Below, one piece after another: positions 36,033-45,252 of a stretch of 64,000 nucleotides of DNA; the stretch's first letter is position 1; each line of letters starts with the position of its first letter. Origin of the DNA: Anaerolineae bacterium (lineage in GTDB: Bacteria > Chloroflexota > Anaerolineae > Aggregatilineales > J027); contig JAJTXY010000019.1 in assembly GCA_021463865.1 (NCBI GenBank), positions 1 to 64,000 of the forward strand, given 5' to 3'. The notes beneath the pieces were generated by a model. The model did no database searches and was not told the origin of the DNA. It saw only the letters and a program-made list of their open reading frames with translations. A program made the translations under genes and the position numbers.

Positions 36033-36764
36033 CTACTGCAAACTAATCAATTCCGCCGACAGCAGTCCTTTAATCACGTTGCCTGTTCGCGCGGCGATGT
36101 CCTCCGTAAAGGTAACTGTATAACTAGATTGGGTTAGATCAAAGGTATATTTTGTGCGTTCCGTCTGGGATAACACAGGCCAAATCAAGTTCGGTTGGGA
36201 AACCGTTCGCCATTCACCATTGTCGGATGGGCAGCGCACCTCATAATTTTCCACTGCCGAATAGTCAGTGGGCGTGATCTCCACGTCCATTAAAATCCGT
36301 TCACCATCCGGTCGCAACGAACCCTGCATTTTGAAAGCAAGCCCTTCGGGGTCTAACGAGCGAATTTCGCAGGCAGGGTCAAAGGGGATTGGCATCAACA
36401 TGCCCGATCCTGTCACTAACGCATAATCAGTGACCTCAAGGGTGGCGGTTGCCGAATAACCCAACTGCTGTACGATGGCCGTGTTATTAAGGTCAAAGCG
36501 GACATATAAATACCAAGTGCCCGCTACTCGATAAGCTGGAAAATCGAGAGTAGGGGTGATACTTGGGGTAATCATGGGCGTCGGCGTGCGCGTCACCACA
36601 ACGGTAATGACCTGCTGTGGGGTACTTGGTATAGGCGTCGCCACCTGCACCCCCGATACATCATCCTCGTTATTCGGCTTATCCTCTTTACACGCGGTCA
36701 ACCCCAACAGCAGCAATACCATCACCCCAAAGGTCGCCGAAAGCCGATAATAATTCCCTTTCAA
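36033..36764 (-). CDS. Hypothetical lipoprotein
   Basis: 243 residues. The N-terminus has a signal peptide with the lipobox GLTAC, then an acidic and Thr/Pro-rich linker (VVVTRTPTPMITPSITPT) and a beta-rich domain with several aromatic strands and two cysteines (PACEIR, VRCPSD). No family recognised. It starts 20 bases after the kinase-TPR gene on the same strand and is probably cotranscribed with it. Confidence 0.8.
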   Translation of the reverse strand: MKGNYYRLSATFGVMVLLLLGLTACKEDKPNNEDDVSGVQVATPIPSTPQQVITVVVTRTPTPMITPSITPTLDFPAYRVAGTWYLYVRFDLNNTAIVQQLGYSATATLEVTDYALVTGSGMLMPIPFDPACEIRSLDPEGLAFKMQGSLRPDGERILMDVEITPTDYSAVENYEVRCPSDNGEWRTVSQPNLIWPVLSQTERTKYTFDLTQSSYTVTFTEDIAARTGNVIKGLLSAELISLQ

Positions 36765-36784
36765 GTAGATGTCCCTTTCCGTAA

Positions 36785-39700
36785 TTAATTTGCAGGCGCA
36801 GGGCCAAGTTCAACAATTTTCTCTCGGATCGTCTCCTGCATTTCCTCTTCCTCGGCCAAGTCCAATGCGATAAGCAGTTCAGCCCGTGCCCCTTCAAGAT
36901 CACCCGTCTCGATCAACACATCAGCCAATTCGAGGCGAGGGGTCAGCCAGCCGTAATATCGCTCAAGCGCACGACGATATGCAGCAATCGCCGCATCGGG
37001 TTGTTCGAGTGCAACATAATTCCGAGCGATTTCAAGGTCAAGCGAGTGATCAAAGTCGGGATTGAAAAATGGATAATCATACTGCCACACCTCAACCTCA
37101 AGGAGCGACTCCAACCGAGCATTGGATTCCTCATATTGCCCATCTAGTTGCAGCAGCAGTGCGTTCATGAGAATGACCTTTGGCTCTTCCCGATAGCCCA
37201 CATTCACCCGATTGAGGAAAGACCTTGCGAGATCGAGGTCTTCATCCACCCATGCGATGAAAGCCAAATCAGGGTAATAGTTGCTGGTGGTGTCTTCACT
37301 CATCTGGATGTTTTGGTATTGGATGGATAACGCTACAGCGGATTCGAGGTCATCATCTCGCAGATAGTATCCCGCCAAGCGGGTCACAAGATATGGATCG
37401 TCCGTCCGAATTTGCATAAGCGCCAAGACATCTTCGATAGCCTGATCAAGATCACCGATCTGAGCCGCATAATTGGAGCGCTCATCCAGCACTACTGCCC
37501 GATCTGCCCCAAGTTCCTCAGCATCATAATAGGCCTCAATCACCGCGTCACCCAAATCGGCATCATTAAGGATTCGAGCATACTCAAGGGCGATAATGGG
37601 GTCTTCAGGCGCACGGTCAATCGCCTGTTGAGCATAGGCCAGCATCTGCTCGTCGCTGTCCTGTTCCGTCCGACGATAGTAATGTGCCATCACCAAATAA
37701 CCTAGTGGGCTGTCAGGGACAGTTTCAACTAGATACTGACCTTCTTCCAGCGCAGCATCATATTCCTCGCGCAGCACGTGTACCTCGGCCATGTAGAAAA
37801 GCAAGAGATGGTCATCTGTAAACTTTGCCTCGGCTTCGGCGGCAAAATCATGGGCCAAATCGTAGTTACCATCCTCCTCAATCCACTGGCGGATGACGGC
37901 TCGAATGACCTCCACTGGTTGGGTCATCAGTGCTTCAACCACTCTTGCGTGTGAATCGAAGCCTTCCGTTATCCGATAAGCCTCTCGGAAATCCCTAGCG
38001 GCAGCATCCCAATTCTCTTGTTCTACAAACAGGCTGGCCTGCTCCACATAGGGTATCTCCCACCACCAACCCGTATCGTCTATTGTCATTTGATAGAACT
38101 CAAGAGCCTCATCAACTTTACCCAACCCACGAGCAGTGCGGGCTTGATCAAGCGGTAAAAGGCGGTCAAACGTTGGATTCAAATAGGGATATTGATAATC
38201 CTGATTTCCGGCGTCGGCCACTTCTTGGAAACGGGCTTCAGCCACTTCAAACTCGCGGCGACCAAACGCCAATAACCCCAACACATAGCGGGCAGTGGTC
38301 ATGTCACCGTCCAAAGCGAGGGCCGTGTTTGCCCACTCTTCAGCTTGCTCACCATCACCAGCCGAATGCGCGACATAGGCAGCATTGGCATAATAACGTG
38401 GCTCGGTATCATAAAACTCAAAGCCGCCTTCAATCACTTGCATGGCCTCCTTTGGACGGCCCGTCAATAAGTATGTACCAGCCAAATTGTAGCGAATTTC
38501 CGGGGTCTCTTGGATTTCTAATAAGCGTTCAAGGTCAACACTCGCCGAGGCGTAATCGCCCTTTTGCCAGTAAGCATCTGTTCGTCGTGAAAGGATTTCA
38601 ATTAACGGAGCGCCTAACGCCTCAGCACGGTTAAATTGCTCAATAGCCTCATCCACCCGAGATTGACCGAGTAGGGCCAATCCATAGACAAATACGGTCG
38701 TGCGATTATCAGGGGCGAGACTCAAAGCCGTTTCAACATTTTGAAAGGCAACTTCATAGTCATAATCATCTGAACTATAGTAGTAATTGGCAAGGGCCAA
38801 ATAGCCTGCCGGGTGCTCTGGAAAATCCGCGACCGCCTGTTCAGCATCGGCTAGGGCTTCAGGGTCTCGATCCAATCGCAGCAAGAAACCCGAACGCAGT
38901 GTTAATAAAATCGGATTGCCGGGGTAGGTCTGTAAGGCCGTTTCTGTCAGAGCAAAAGCCGCATCCAGCCCTTGAGTAGAATCCAACGTGTCAATGGTAT
39001 TGGCAAGCTCAATCACCGCCGGGTCGTCATTCAGCAAGAACTGAGTATAACGGCCTTCACTCTCTGCATTGGCAGGCGGGGCCATCACGGGTTCTGTCGA
39101 GGATGGAGGGTTGTCAGGGTTGCCACCTGTACCGCTGGACGCATCCAAATCAACCGTTGGGACGATCCCAACCTGAGTCTGTGAAACTGGAACAGTAGGT
39201 AATGGAGGAGCCTCGGTGGTCATCACACCCGCAAATACCGTTGGCTGTGGCCCTACTTCAGTGGCATTTTCAGTCGCGCCGGATGGCCCGGTTCCCGCTT
39301 CGGTAGCGATTTCGGTGATGGCCTCGGTTGGTTCGGCAGTCGGCGCAGGGGGTAGGCCAGCCTCTGCTTCGGTAGTGTTGGTTGGGGTTGGGACACTCAC
39401 ATCCTGCTCGTCGTCGCCATCTTCCCCACCACCAAACACCAATATCGCCGCAATCGCCACTACTGCCAAGATTAGGGCCACGCCACCCCAAAGGACATAG
39501 GGAATTTTGGGTTTGGCTACCGCTACTGGAGGTTGGGTTTTCTCTTTGGCGAACGTATCCGGTACAGCGGCGGCATGTTGTGGGCTGATGGTCGGCAGTT
39601 CTTTGTCACTGGCGGTATCGGGTATATAAGTCGGCATTTCAGTGGGGGATTTACCACCAACCGCTGTAGACAACTTGTGACTGTCTGCCGTTGGAGCTTC

Positions 39701-40537
39701 GGCTTTGGCATCTTCACGGGCTTTTTGGACAGCTTTGCGCAGATCACCTGCGGTCTGATAACGATCTTCAGGGTCTTTGGATAAGGCTTTTAATACAACG
39801 ATTTCCACCGCATTTGGCAAGTTCACATTAAAGCGGCGTGGCGAAGGCAGAGGGTCGTTGATATGCTTCATCACAATGGCAAAGGGCGTATCGGCATCGT
39901 AAGGGACTGTGCCAGTCACCATCTCATACAACATAATCCCCATGCTGTAGATGTCGGATCGCTCGTCCACCTTGGTCCCCCGCCCCGCTTCGGGACTCAT
40001 ATAGGCAGGTGTACCGATAAATGCCCCGCTCATGGTAATGCCTGACTGCCCCAATATCCGCGCAATACCAAAATCGGTTAGGACAGGATGGGTAAAACTG
40101 TTGTCGGTAAACATAACATTGGCAGGTTTGATGTCCCGGTGAATCATGCCATTTTGATGGGCATAGGCCAACGCATCGGATAACTGTCCGGTTACCCGCA
40201 GGGCTTCGTCAACAGGCAATGCGCCTTTTTGCTGAATATAGGTCTTCAGCGTGCCGCCCTTGATATATTCCATTACCATATAATACACATCGCCTTCGAC
40301 ATCAAAGTCAATTACTTGGACGATGTGCGGATGACGCAAGTTGCCGACACTCTGGGCCTCGCGTTTGAAGCGCACCACAAAATCTTCTGATTCGGCAAGA
40401 TGTCCGTGCATCACCTTTACGGCGACAAAACGCTCCATGCCGCGCTGAATGGCTTTATAAACATCGGCCATGCCACCACGTCCGAGGCGCTCCACCAGTT
40501 CATATTTTCCGAGAGTACGCCCTGTTAAGTCGCTCAT
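36785..40537 (-). CDS. Ser/Thr protein kinase with transmembrane segment and TPR repeats
   Basis: 1250 residues. An N-terminal PknB-type kinase (1 to about 275) has GRGGMADVY for ATP, AVKVMHG with the Lys, HRDIKPAN and DFGIARI, all intact, so it is catalytically competent. A membrane helix (LWGGVALILAVVAIAAILVF, about 350) and a Thr/Pro/Glu-rich linker follow. The outer part, about 700 residues, consists of repeated TPR-type helices that bind partners or ligands. It is a receptor-like kinase. TAGGAG lies 7 bases before the ATG at 40537; the frame is open to 40564. The 5' end faces the dinG gene. Confidence 0.92.
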   Translation of the reverse strand: MSDLTGRTLGKYELVERLGRGGMADVYKAIQRGMERFVAVKVMHGHLAESEDFVVRFKREAQSVGNLRHPHIVQVIDFDVEGDVYYMVMEYIKGGTLKTYIQQKGALPVDEALRVTGQLSDALAYAHQNGMIHRDIKPANVMFTDNSFTHPVLTDFGIARILGQSGITMSGAFIGTPAYMSPEAGRGTKVDERSDIYSMGIMLYEMVTGTVPYDADTPFAIVMKHINDPLPSPRRFNVNLPNAVEIVVLKALSKDPEDRYQTAGDLRKAVQKAREDAKAEAPTADSHKLSTAVGGKSPTEMPTYIPDTASDKELPTISPQHAAAVPDTFAKEKTQPPVAVAKPKIPYVLWGGVALILAVVAIAAILVFGGGEDGDDEQDVSVPTPTNTTEAEAGLPPAPTAEPTEAITEIATEAGTGPSGATENATEVGPQPTVFAGVMTTEAPPLPTVPVSQTQVGIVPTVDLDASSGTGGNPDNPPSSTEPVMAPPANAESEGRYTQFLLNDDPAVIELANTIDTLDSTQGLDAAFALTETALQTYPGNPILLTLRSGFLLRLDRDPEALADAEQAVADFPEHPAGYLALANYYYSSDDYDYEVAFQNVETALSLAPDNRTTVFVYGLALLGQSRVDEAIEQFNRAEALGAPLIEILSRRTDAYWQKGDYASASVDLERLLEIQETPEIRYNLAGTYLLTGRPKEAMQVIEGGFEFYDTEPRYYANAAYVAHSAGDGEQAEEWANTALALDGDMTTARYVLGLLAFGRREFEVAEARFQEVADAGNQDYQYPYLNPTFDRLLPLDQARTARGLGKVDEALEFYQMTIDDTGWWWEIPYVEQASLFVEQENWDAAARDFREAYRITEGFDSHARVVEALMTQPVEVIRAVIRQWIEEDGNYDLAHDFAAEAEAKFTDDHLLLFYMAEVHVLREEYDAALEEGQYLVETVPDSPLGYLVMAHYYRRTEQDSDEQMLAYAQQAIDRAPEDPIIALEYARILNDADLGDAVIEAYYDAEELGADRAVVLDERSNYAAQIGDLDQAIEDVLALMQIRTDDPYLVTRLAGYYLRDDDLESAVALSIQYQNIQMSEDTTSNYYPDLAFIAWVDEDLDLARSFLNRVNVGYREEPKVILMNALLLQLDGQYEESNARLESLLEVEVWQYDYPFFNPDFDHSLDLEIARNYVALEQPDAAIAAYRRALERYYGWLTPRLELADVLIETGDLEGARAELLIALDLAEEEEMQETIREKIVELGPAPAN

Positions 40538-40647
40538 ATAGAAACTCCTAATATGGGAGATCATCCATTGTCAATGAGGCTGTGTTTTGGTGTCCTATTT
40601 AGCAGGATAACATCAACTGAGACACAGTACAAGCATTCGACCAACTG

Positions 40648-40656
40648 TGCTATAAT
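40648..40656 (+). promoter_or_regulatory. Extended -10 promoter of dinG
   Basis: TGC-TATAAT fits the TGnTATAAT extended -10, 41 bases before the dinG start at 40697. No good -35 is visible, which is common with extended -10 promoters. It shares a divergent region of about 160 bases with the kinase gene. Confidence 0.6.
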
Positions 40657-40696
40657 ATCACTCTGCGCCTCTCATTACACTAGAATGGAGTATTGG

Positions 40697-43507
40697 ATGC
40701 GTGGTGAGATCGTCACGCTCGACCTTGAAACCACAGGGCTAGACCCCACAACCGACCTAATCATTGAGGTGGGAGCAGTCCGATCCGTTGATGGCAAAAT
40801 CCTTGCAACCTTTAGCACACTCGTAGACCCCGGTATCCCAATTCCGCCTCGTGTCACCGCGATTACAGGCATCAGCGATGATGATTTACATGGTGCGCCA
40901 ACCATCCGCGAAGTTTTGGATGAGTTAGGCCAATTTATTGGTACTAGCCCGGTGATGGGCCACCGCGTCGAGTTTGATCTGGGGTTTCTAAAGCGGTATC
41001 GCCTTGCCGAGACCAACACTGCCATTGACACCTATGAATTGGCGGCGGTGCTGTTCCCAACCGCCCCACGTTACAATCTCACCAGTCTAACCGAGTATTT
41101 TAATCTGCAAGACCTCACCAACGCCCACCGCGCATTAGATGATGCGATAGCAACTGTCAATCTGTATCAGCATTTGTGGGGAAAATTACTCACCCTTCCG
41201 CTGGCAACCCTTAAAGAGATCGTGCAAGCCTCACAGGATTTGCAGTGGAACGCTAAAGCGCCATTCATTGAGGCGCTTAATCTACGTATCAAAACCTCGA
41301 TGGTGGAGCAGCAAAATGAATCCGAATTGGACACAGGACCATTCAAAAAAGCCGAAAAAGGCTGGAAGCGGCTCAAGCCCAACGATGACCGCACTGCCCT
41401 GAATCCCAAAGCGCTAGGTTCACTCATCGAACCGGGTGGACTGCTCTCACAAAGAATTGACGGTTACGAAAGCCGCAGACCTCAAGTAGATATGCTGCGA
41501 GCCATTACGCAGGCTTTCAACAAGGGCAATCACCTGATGATTGAGGCCCCCACAGGCACAGGCAAAAGCATCGCATATTCGATTCCTGCCATCTATTGGG
41601 CCTTCACCAATAACGAACGGGTGGTAATTTCAACCGCGACGATTGCATTACAAGATCAACTGGTCAACAAAGACCTGCCTACGCTGCAAAATGTTTTGGA
41701 TGTGCCGTTCGAGATGTCGGTGGTCAAAGGGCGCAGTAATTATCTGTGTCCCCGCCGCCTTCATACCGTGCGCCGGCGTTCGCCAACCTCCACCGAAGAA
41801 CTACGTATGTTGGCGAAAATCTTAGTGTGGCTGTTGGAATCCGACACCGGGGATCGTGGCGAAATCACGCTGCGGGGGCCTGCCGAAGAAAAAACATGGG
41901 CACGTCTCTCGGCTCAAGATGAAGGCTGCACACTGAATCGCTGCGAATCCCAAATGGGGGGCGCTTGTCCATTTTATAAAGCCCGCCAACAAGCCGAAGC
42001 TGCCCATGTGTTGGTCGTCAACCATGCCTTACTGTTGAGTGATGTCAACATTGGCAACCGTGTCTTGCCAGATTATCGCTATTTGGTGATTGATGAAGGG
42101 CATCATTTGGAAGCCGCCACCACCGATGGCTTGTCATCACAGCTGGATCGGAATGGCTTGCGCCGCCGTTTTGCCGATCTGGGTGATATGAAAAAAGGGC
42201 TGTTGGCTGATATTCTCAATGCCATCAAAGACAAAATCCCAGAGCGCAAGAATTCCCAAATCAAAGATTATGTGCGGAGTGTGGCCGAGGCGGTCAAGGC
42301 CATGAACCACCATGTTGACCAATATTTCTATACGCTGGTACTGTTCCTTCGCAGCAATGATGAATTTCAGGGCAGTGAGTATTTCGTTAATGTTCGCATC
42401 ACGGAACAATCGCGTGACCGCGAGGATTGGGGCGAAGTGCAGCGGGTCTGGTCAAACCTAAGCGAATTTACGAGTGTCATCAGCAAAGCAATGGAGAATA
42501 TTGCACGCGCATTGGCGACCCTCGAAGAGTATGAAATCGTGGATTATGAGGATATTCTCAGCAGCACCCAAACCGCCGCCCGCCATCTGCAAAGCATTCA
42601 TCAGCAGCTTGACCAATTTACCGATAACCCCCTACCGAATACGATTTATTGGTGCGAAGTTAACCCCAGTGATGATTATGTATCTATCAACGCTGCCCCA
42701 TTGCATGTTGGGCCACTGATTCAACAGCACCTGTGGGAGCCTAAAGAATGCGTGGTATTGACCAGCGCCACCCTGAGTACGGCTGGGTCATTCGACTACC
42801 TGCGCGAACGATTGGATGCCGCGCCTTCGGAAGTGGATGAATTGACCGTAGAATCCCCTTTCGACTACAAAAACTCGACACTACTCTATATCCCCACCGA
42901 CATGCCCGACCCAATTAATGGTCGCAATGATTATCAACTGATGGTTGAACGTGGCATTATCGAACTTGCCACCGCGCTAGATGGCCGCCTGCTGGGGTTG
43001 TTTACCAGCTATACCCAACTGCGCCAGACCGCCCAAGCCATCACCGCCCGTCTTGCGTTGGGAGGCATCACAGTCTTTGACCAGACCAGCGGCAGCAGCC
43101 GTCAACTGCTCATTGACAGTTTCAAATCTACCGAAAAAGCCGTGCTGTTGGGGACACGCTCCTTTTGGGAAGGCATAGACCTACCGGGAGATGATTTGCA
43201 GGCTCTCGTGATTTCCCGCCTACCCTTTAATGTCCCCACCGACCCGATTTTCGCGGCCCGCTCCGAGACGTTTGAAAATAGCTTTTTGGAATATGCCCTA
43301 CCCGAAGCTATCTTGCGTTTCCGACAGGGTTTTGGACGACTAATCCGCAGAAAAACAGATCGGGGTGTTGTGGCAATTTTTGACAGCCGTATCACCAGCA
43401 AACGCTATGGCAAACATTTCATTGAGAGTTTACCTGAATGCACCATTCAACGTGGCCCATTGGCAAAATTACCACTGGCAGCAAAGGACTGGATGAAACG
43501 TGCGTAA
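40697..43507 (+). CDS. dinG: DinG-type helicase with N-terminal exonuclease domain
   Basis: About 936 residues. The N-terminal DnaQ-like 3'-5' exonuclease domain has DLETTGLDP, and later NAHRALDDA with acidic metal ligands. The C-terminal part is an XPD/DinG superfamily 2 helicase with Walker A EAPTGTGKS, DEGHH, and four Fe-S cysteines: Cys in NYLCPRRL, then CTLNRCESQMGGAC. GSFWEGIDLPG and RQGFGRLIRR are late motifs. It unwinds DNA 5'-3' and may trim it. GGAG lies 6 bases before this ATG, so it is chosen over upstream ATGs at 40553 and 40685. The next gene overlaps its 3' end by 8 bases. Confidence 0.93.
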   Translation: MRGEIVTLDLETTGLDPTTDLIIEVGAVRSVDGKILATFSTLVDPGIPIPPRVTAITGISDDDLHGAPTIREVLDELGQFIGTSPVMGHRVEFDLGFLKRYRLAETNTAIDTYELAAVLFPTAPRYNLTSLTEYFNLQDLTNAHRALDDAIATVNLYQHLWGKLLTLPLATLKEIVQASQDLQWNAKAPFIEALNLRIKTSMVEQQNESELDTGPFKKAEKGWKRLKPNDDRTALNPKALGSLIEPGGLLSQRIDGYESRRPQVDMLRAITQAFNKGNHLMIEAPTGTGKSIAYSIPAIYWAFTNNERVVISTATIALQDQLVNKDLPTLQNVLDVPFEMSVVKGRSNYLCPRRLHTVRRRSPTSTEELRMLAKILVWLLESDTGDRGEITLRGPAEEKTWARLSAQDEGCTLNRCESQMGGACPFYKARQQAEAAHVLVVNHALLLSDVNIGNRVLPDYRYLVIDEGHHLEAATTDGLSSQLDRNGLRRRFADLGDMKKGLLADILNAIKDKIPERKNSQIKDYVRSVAEAVKAMNHHVDQYFYTLVLFLRSNDEFQGSEYFVNVRITEQSRDREDWGEVQRVWSNLSEFTSVISKAMENIARALATLEEYEIVDYEDILSSTQTAARHLQSIHQQLDQFTDNPLPNTIYWCEVNPSDDYVSINAAPLHVGPLIQQHLWEPKECVVLTSATLSTAGSFDYLRERLDAAPSEVDELTVESPFDYKNSTLLYIPTDMPDPINGRNDYQLMVERGIIELATALDGRLLGLFTSYTQLRQTAQAITARLALGGITVFDQTSGSSRQLLIDSFKSTEKAVLLGTRSFWEGIDLPGDDLQALVISRLPFNVPTDPIFAARSETFENSFLEYALPEAILRFRQGFGRLIRRKTDRGVVAIFDSRITSKRYGKHFIESLPECTIQRGPLAKLPLAAKDWMKRA

Positions 43508-43997
43508 TAGTTTCGTGGTCGAAATGCCAATTGAGGCAACCCGTGATCGGTATGTAGCAGAATTTGTCAAACGTGGCCCCGGCAGTGTCGGGCTTGAAAC
43601 AAATCTGGCTGGAAAAGCCGATGCCCGCCGTCGTTTTGTGTTAGCGATTCAGGGTTGGGAGAAAAACGAGTGGATTCGGCCCTTTTTAACACGACTTGAA
43701 GGGCATTTTGAAAAAGTCGAGGGTCACGAAGAAATTTCGCGGGTGGTCTTTGTTTCACGCGGCATCGGCTGGCCTTTGACGTTTATCTCATTACTGTTTC
43801 CCTACTGGGTCGCTATGCAAATCCCGCGTTGGCCCCCACCCCATTTTACATGGACGCTGCTCATCAGCGTGGCCTGTGCCGTAGTTCCAGTGGTGGGTGC
43901 AACGTTCTATTTCATCGAACGGCGCATCTATCGGTTGCTATTGGATGCTTTGCTGGCGGCCTATGATCGCCCTCCATTAGAAGGAATGCGGCGTTAG
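43500..43997 (+). CDS. Hypothetical two-helix membrane protein
   Basis: 165 residues. The N-terminal half is soluble and charged (Arg/Glu rich). Two membrane helices follow (PLTFISLLFPYWVAM and TLLISVACAVVPVVGATFYF), then a short amphipathic end. No family recognised. GTG start overlaps dinG by 8 bases, so it is translationally coupled to the helicase. A hairpin follows at 44057. Confidence 0.7.
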   Translation: MRNSFVVEMPIEATRDRYVAEFVKRGPGSVGLETNLAGKADARRRFVLAIQGWEKNEWIRPFLTRLEGHFEKVEGHEEISRVVFVSRGIGWPLTFISLLFPYWVAMQIPRWPPPHFTWTLLISVACAVVPVVGATFYFIERRIYRLLLDALLAAYDRPPLEGMRR

Positions 43998-44056
43998 GAA
44001 AGGCATTTCCCACGCAGTTGAACCTTTTCATCCATGATTAGTATATATAGTGTAGG

Positions 44057-44109
44057 GCCGGGGGACGGGGACTCACTTGATGCAAATTCCCCCCGGCTCC
44101 TTGTTTTTT
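44057..44109 (+). terminator. Intrinsic terminator upstream of efp
   Basis: GCCGGGGGA pairs with TCCCCCCGGC (9 bp with one bulged base, loop about 22 bases), followed by CTCCTTGTTTTTT. It ends the dinG transcript. Confidence 0.7.
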
Positions 44110-44123
44110 CGCACAAATCGGCC

Positions 44124-44154
44124 TTGACGCCTCTGACTTCCCTTTTGCTATAAT
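44124..44154 (+). promoter_or_regulatory. Promoter of efp
   Basis: TTGACG (44124-44129) and TATAAT (44149-44154) are 19 bases apart, with TG one base before the -10 (extended -10 TGCTATAAT). It lies about 50 bases before the efp start. Confidence 0.6.
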
Positions 44155-44202
44155 AAAATCCGCAACGCAAAAATCAAAACCTAAGGCATAATTGAAAATC
44201 CC

Positions 44203-44760
44203 ATGATTGACGTGAATCAACTACGTAAGGGCACAACCTTTACTTTGGATGACGAAATTTATAAAGTGCTTGACTATCACCATCACAAACCGGGCCGTGG
44301 TAATGCGACCATTCGTACCACCGTCCGCAACCTTCGCAGCGGCTCGGTAACCACCATGACCTTTGGCTCTGGTGACCGGGTAGAAGATATTCGGGTAGAA
44401 GGCCGTGAAGTCGAATATCTGTATGCCGACGATGAGTTTCTGACCTTCATGGACTTGGAAACCTACGACCAACCCCATCTGCGCCGCGATATTTTTGGCG
44501 ACGACTACCTCTATCTCATTGAAGGTCTGAAACTGGTCTTGAACCAATGGCAGGAGGAAATCATTGACTATGCACTGCCCAGCACCGTTGAGCATGAAAT
44601 TGTAGACGCTGAAATGGCGATAGCCGGTGATACGGCCACCAATGCCAACAAGCGGGTAAAAACGCAGACAGGCCTTGAAGTGATGGTGCCGCTGTTTGTG
44701 AATGTCGGCGACAAAATCCGCATCAAGACTGAAGACGGCAGTTACGTCACCCGCGTTTAA
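44203..44760 (+). CDS. efp: Elongation factor P
   Basis: 185 residues, the standard length. The KOW-like N-terminal domain has VNQLRKGTTFTLDDEIYKVLDYHHHKPGRGNA, followed by two OB domains, ending DKIRIKTEDGSYVTRV. EF-P rescues ribosomes stalled at proline stretches. The tip residue that is usually modified, Lys in PGKG, is Arg32 here (PGRG), the residue rhamnosylated by EarP in some bacteria; no earP or epmA gene is in this window. It has its own promoter and terminator. Confidence 0.97.
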   Translation: MIDVNQLRKGTTFTLDDEIYKVLDYHHHKPGRGNATIRTTVRNLRSGSVTTMTFGSGDRVEDIRVEGREVEYLYADDEFLTFMDLETYDQPHLRRDIFGDDYLYLIEGLKLVLNQWQEEIIDYALPSTVEHEIVDAEMAIAGDTATNANKRVKTQTGLEVMVPLFVNVGDKIRIKTEDGSYVTRV

Positions 44761-44797
44761 AGCCAACTTTTCACTTCCAGCGTATAGAAATGTAAGC

Positions 44798-44826
44798 AAA
44801 GGGGCAGTCAATGCCTCTTTGTTTTT
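44798..44826 (+). terminator. Intrinsic terminator of efp
   Basis: AAAGGGGCA pairs with TGCCTCTTT (one G-T wobble, 5-base loop), followed by GTTTTT. It begins 38 bases after the efp stop. Confidence 0.7.
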
Positions 44827-44892
44827 GCTTAGAGACGCGGTGATTCGTTATATTGGTACAAGCTAATTTTTCGGGGAGGATAAAAAGCTGCT

Positions 44893-45252
44893 ATGAGAAC
44901 ACCCGATGGCCGTGAATGTGCCTTTTACTACAGTGACTATTTTCGTGGGCGTGAGGTGGAAGAATGCCGTATTCCTAAAAATGAAGCCTCGGCCCACTGG
45001 AAACCTGAATACTGTGTCAAGTGCCCTGTGCCAGAAATTTTGCGAGCCAATGCCAGCCCCTACCTTAAAATGGAACTGACCATTAAACAGACCCTGCTAG
45101 GCTTTGGACGCAAAATGCTGGTGCAGGCATGGTGTGATCGACATGACATCCCTATTGAAGACCCCTACGTCGGCTGTCCAAAATGCAATGAGGAGCGTCC
45201 GGGGTTAAAACTATTCGCACAGGCGTTAGAACAGGATGACAACGATGATTAA
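44893..45252 (+). CDS. Small Cys-rich hypothetical protein
   Basis: 119 residues with seven cysteines: C9, C25, C41 and C44 (CVKC), C81, C95 and C98 (CPKC). The spacing suggests a bound zinc or Fe-S cluster. It is soluble with no signal and an acidic C-terminus. No family recognised. GGGAGGA lies before the ATG. Its end overlaps the HAD-DinB gene by 8 bases, so the two are cotranscribed. Confidence 0.75.
   Translation: MRTPDGRECAFYYSDYFRGREVEECRIPKNEASAHWKPEYCVKCPVPEILRANASPYLKMELTIKQTLLGFGRKMLVQAWCDRHDIPIEDPYVGCPKCNEERPGLKLFAQALEQDDNDD

Noticed and set aside
38083-38634. Plus-strand frame of 183 residues
   Set aside because: It is antisense to the TPR part of the kinase gene; composition is that of a shadow frame (His/Gln/Pro rich).
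44221-44811. Minus-strand frame of 196 residues
   Set aside because: It is exactly antisense to efp, which is unmistakable.
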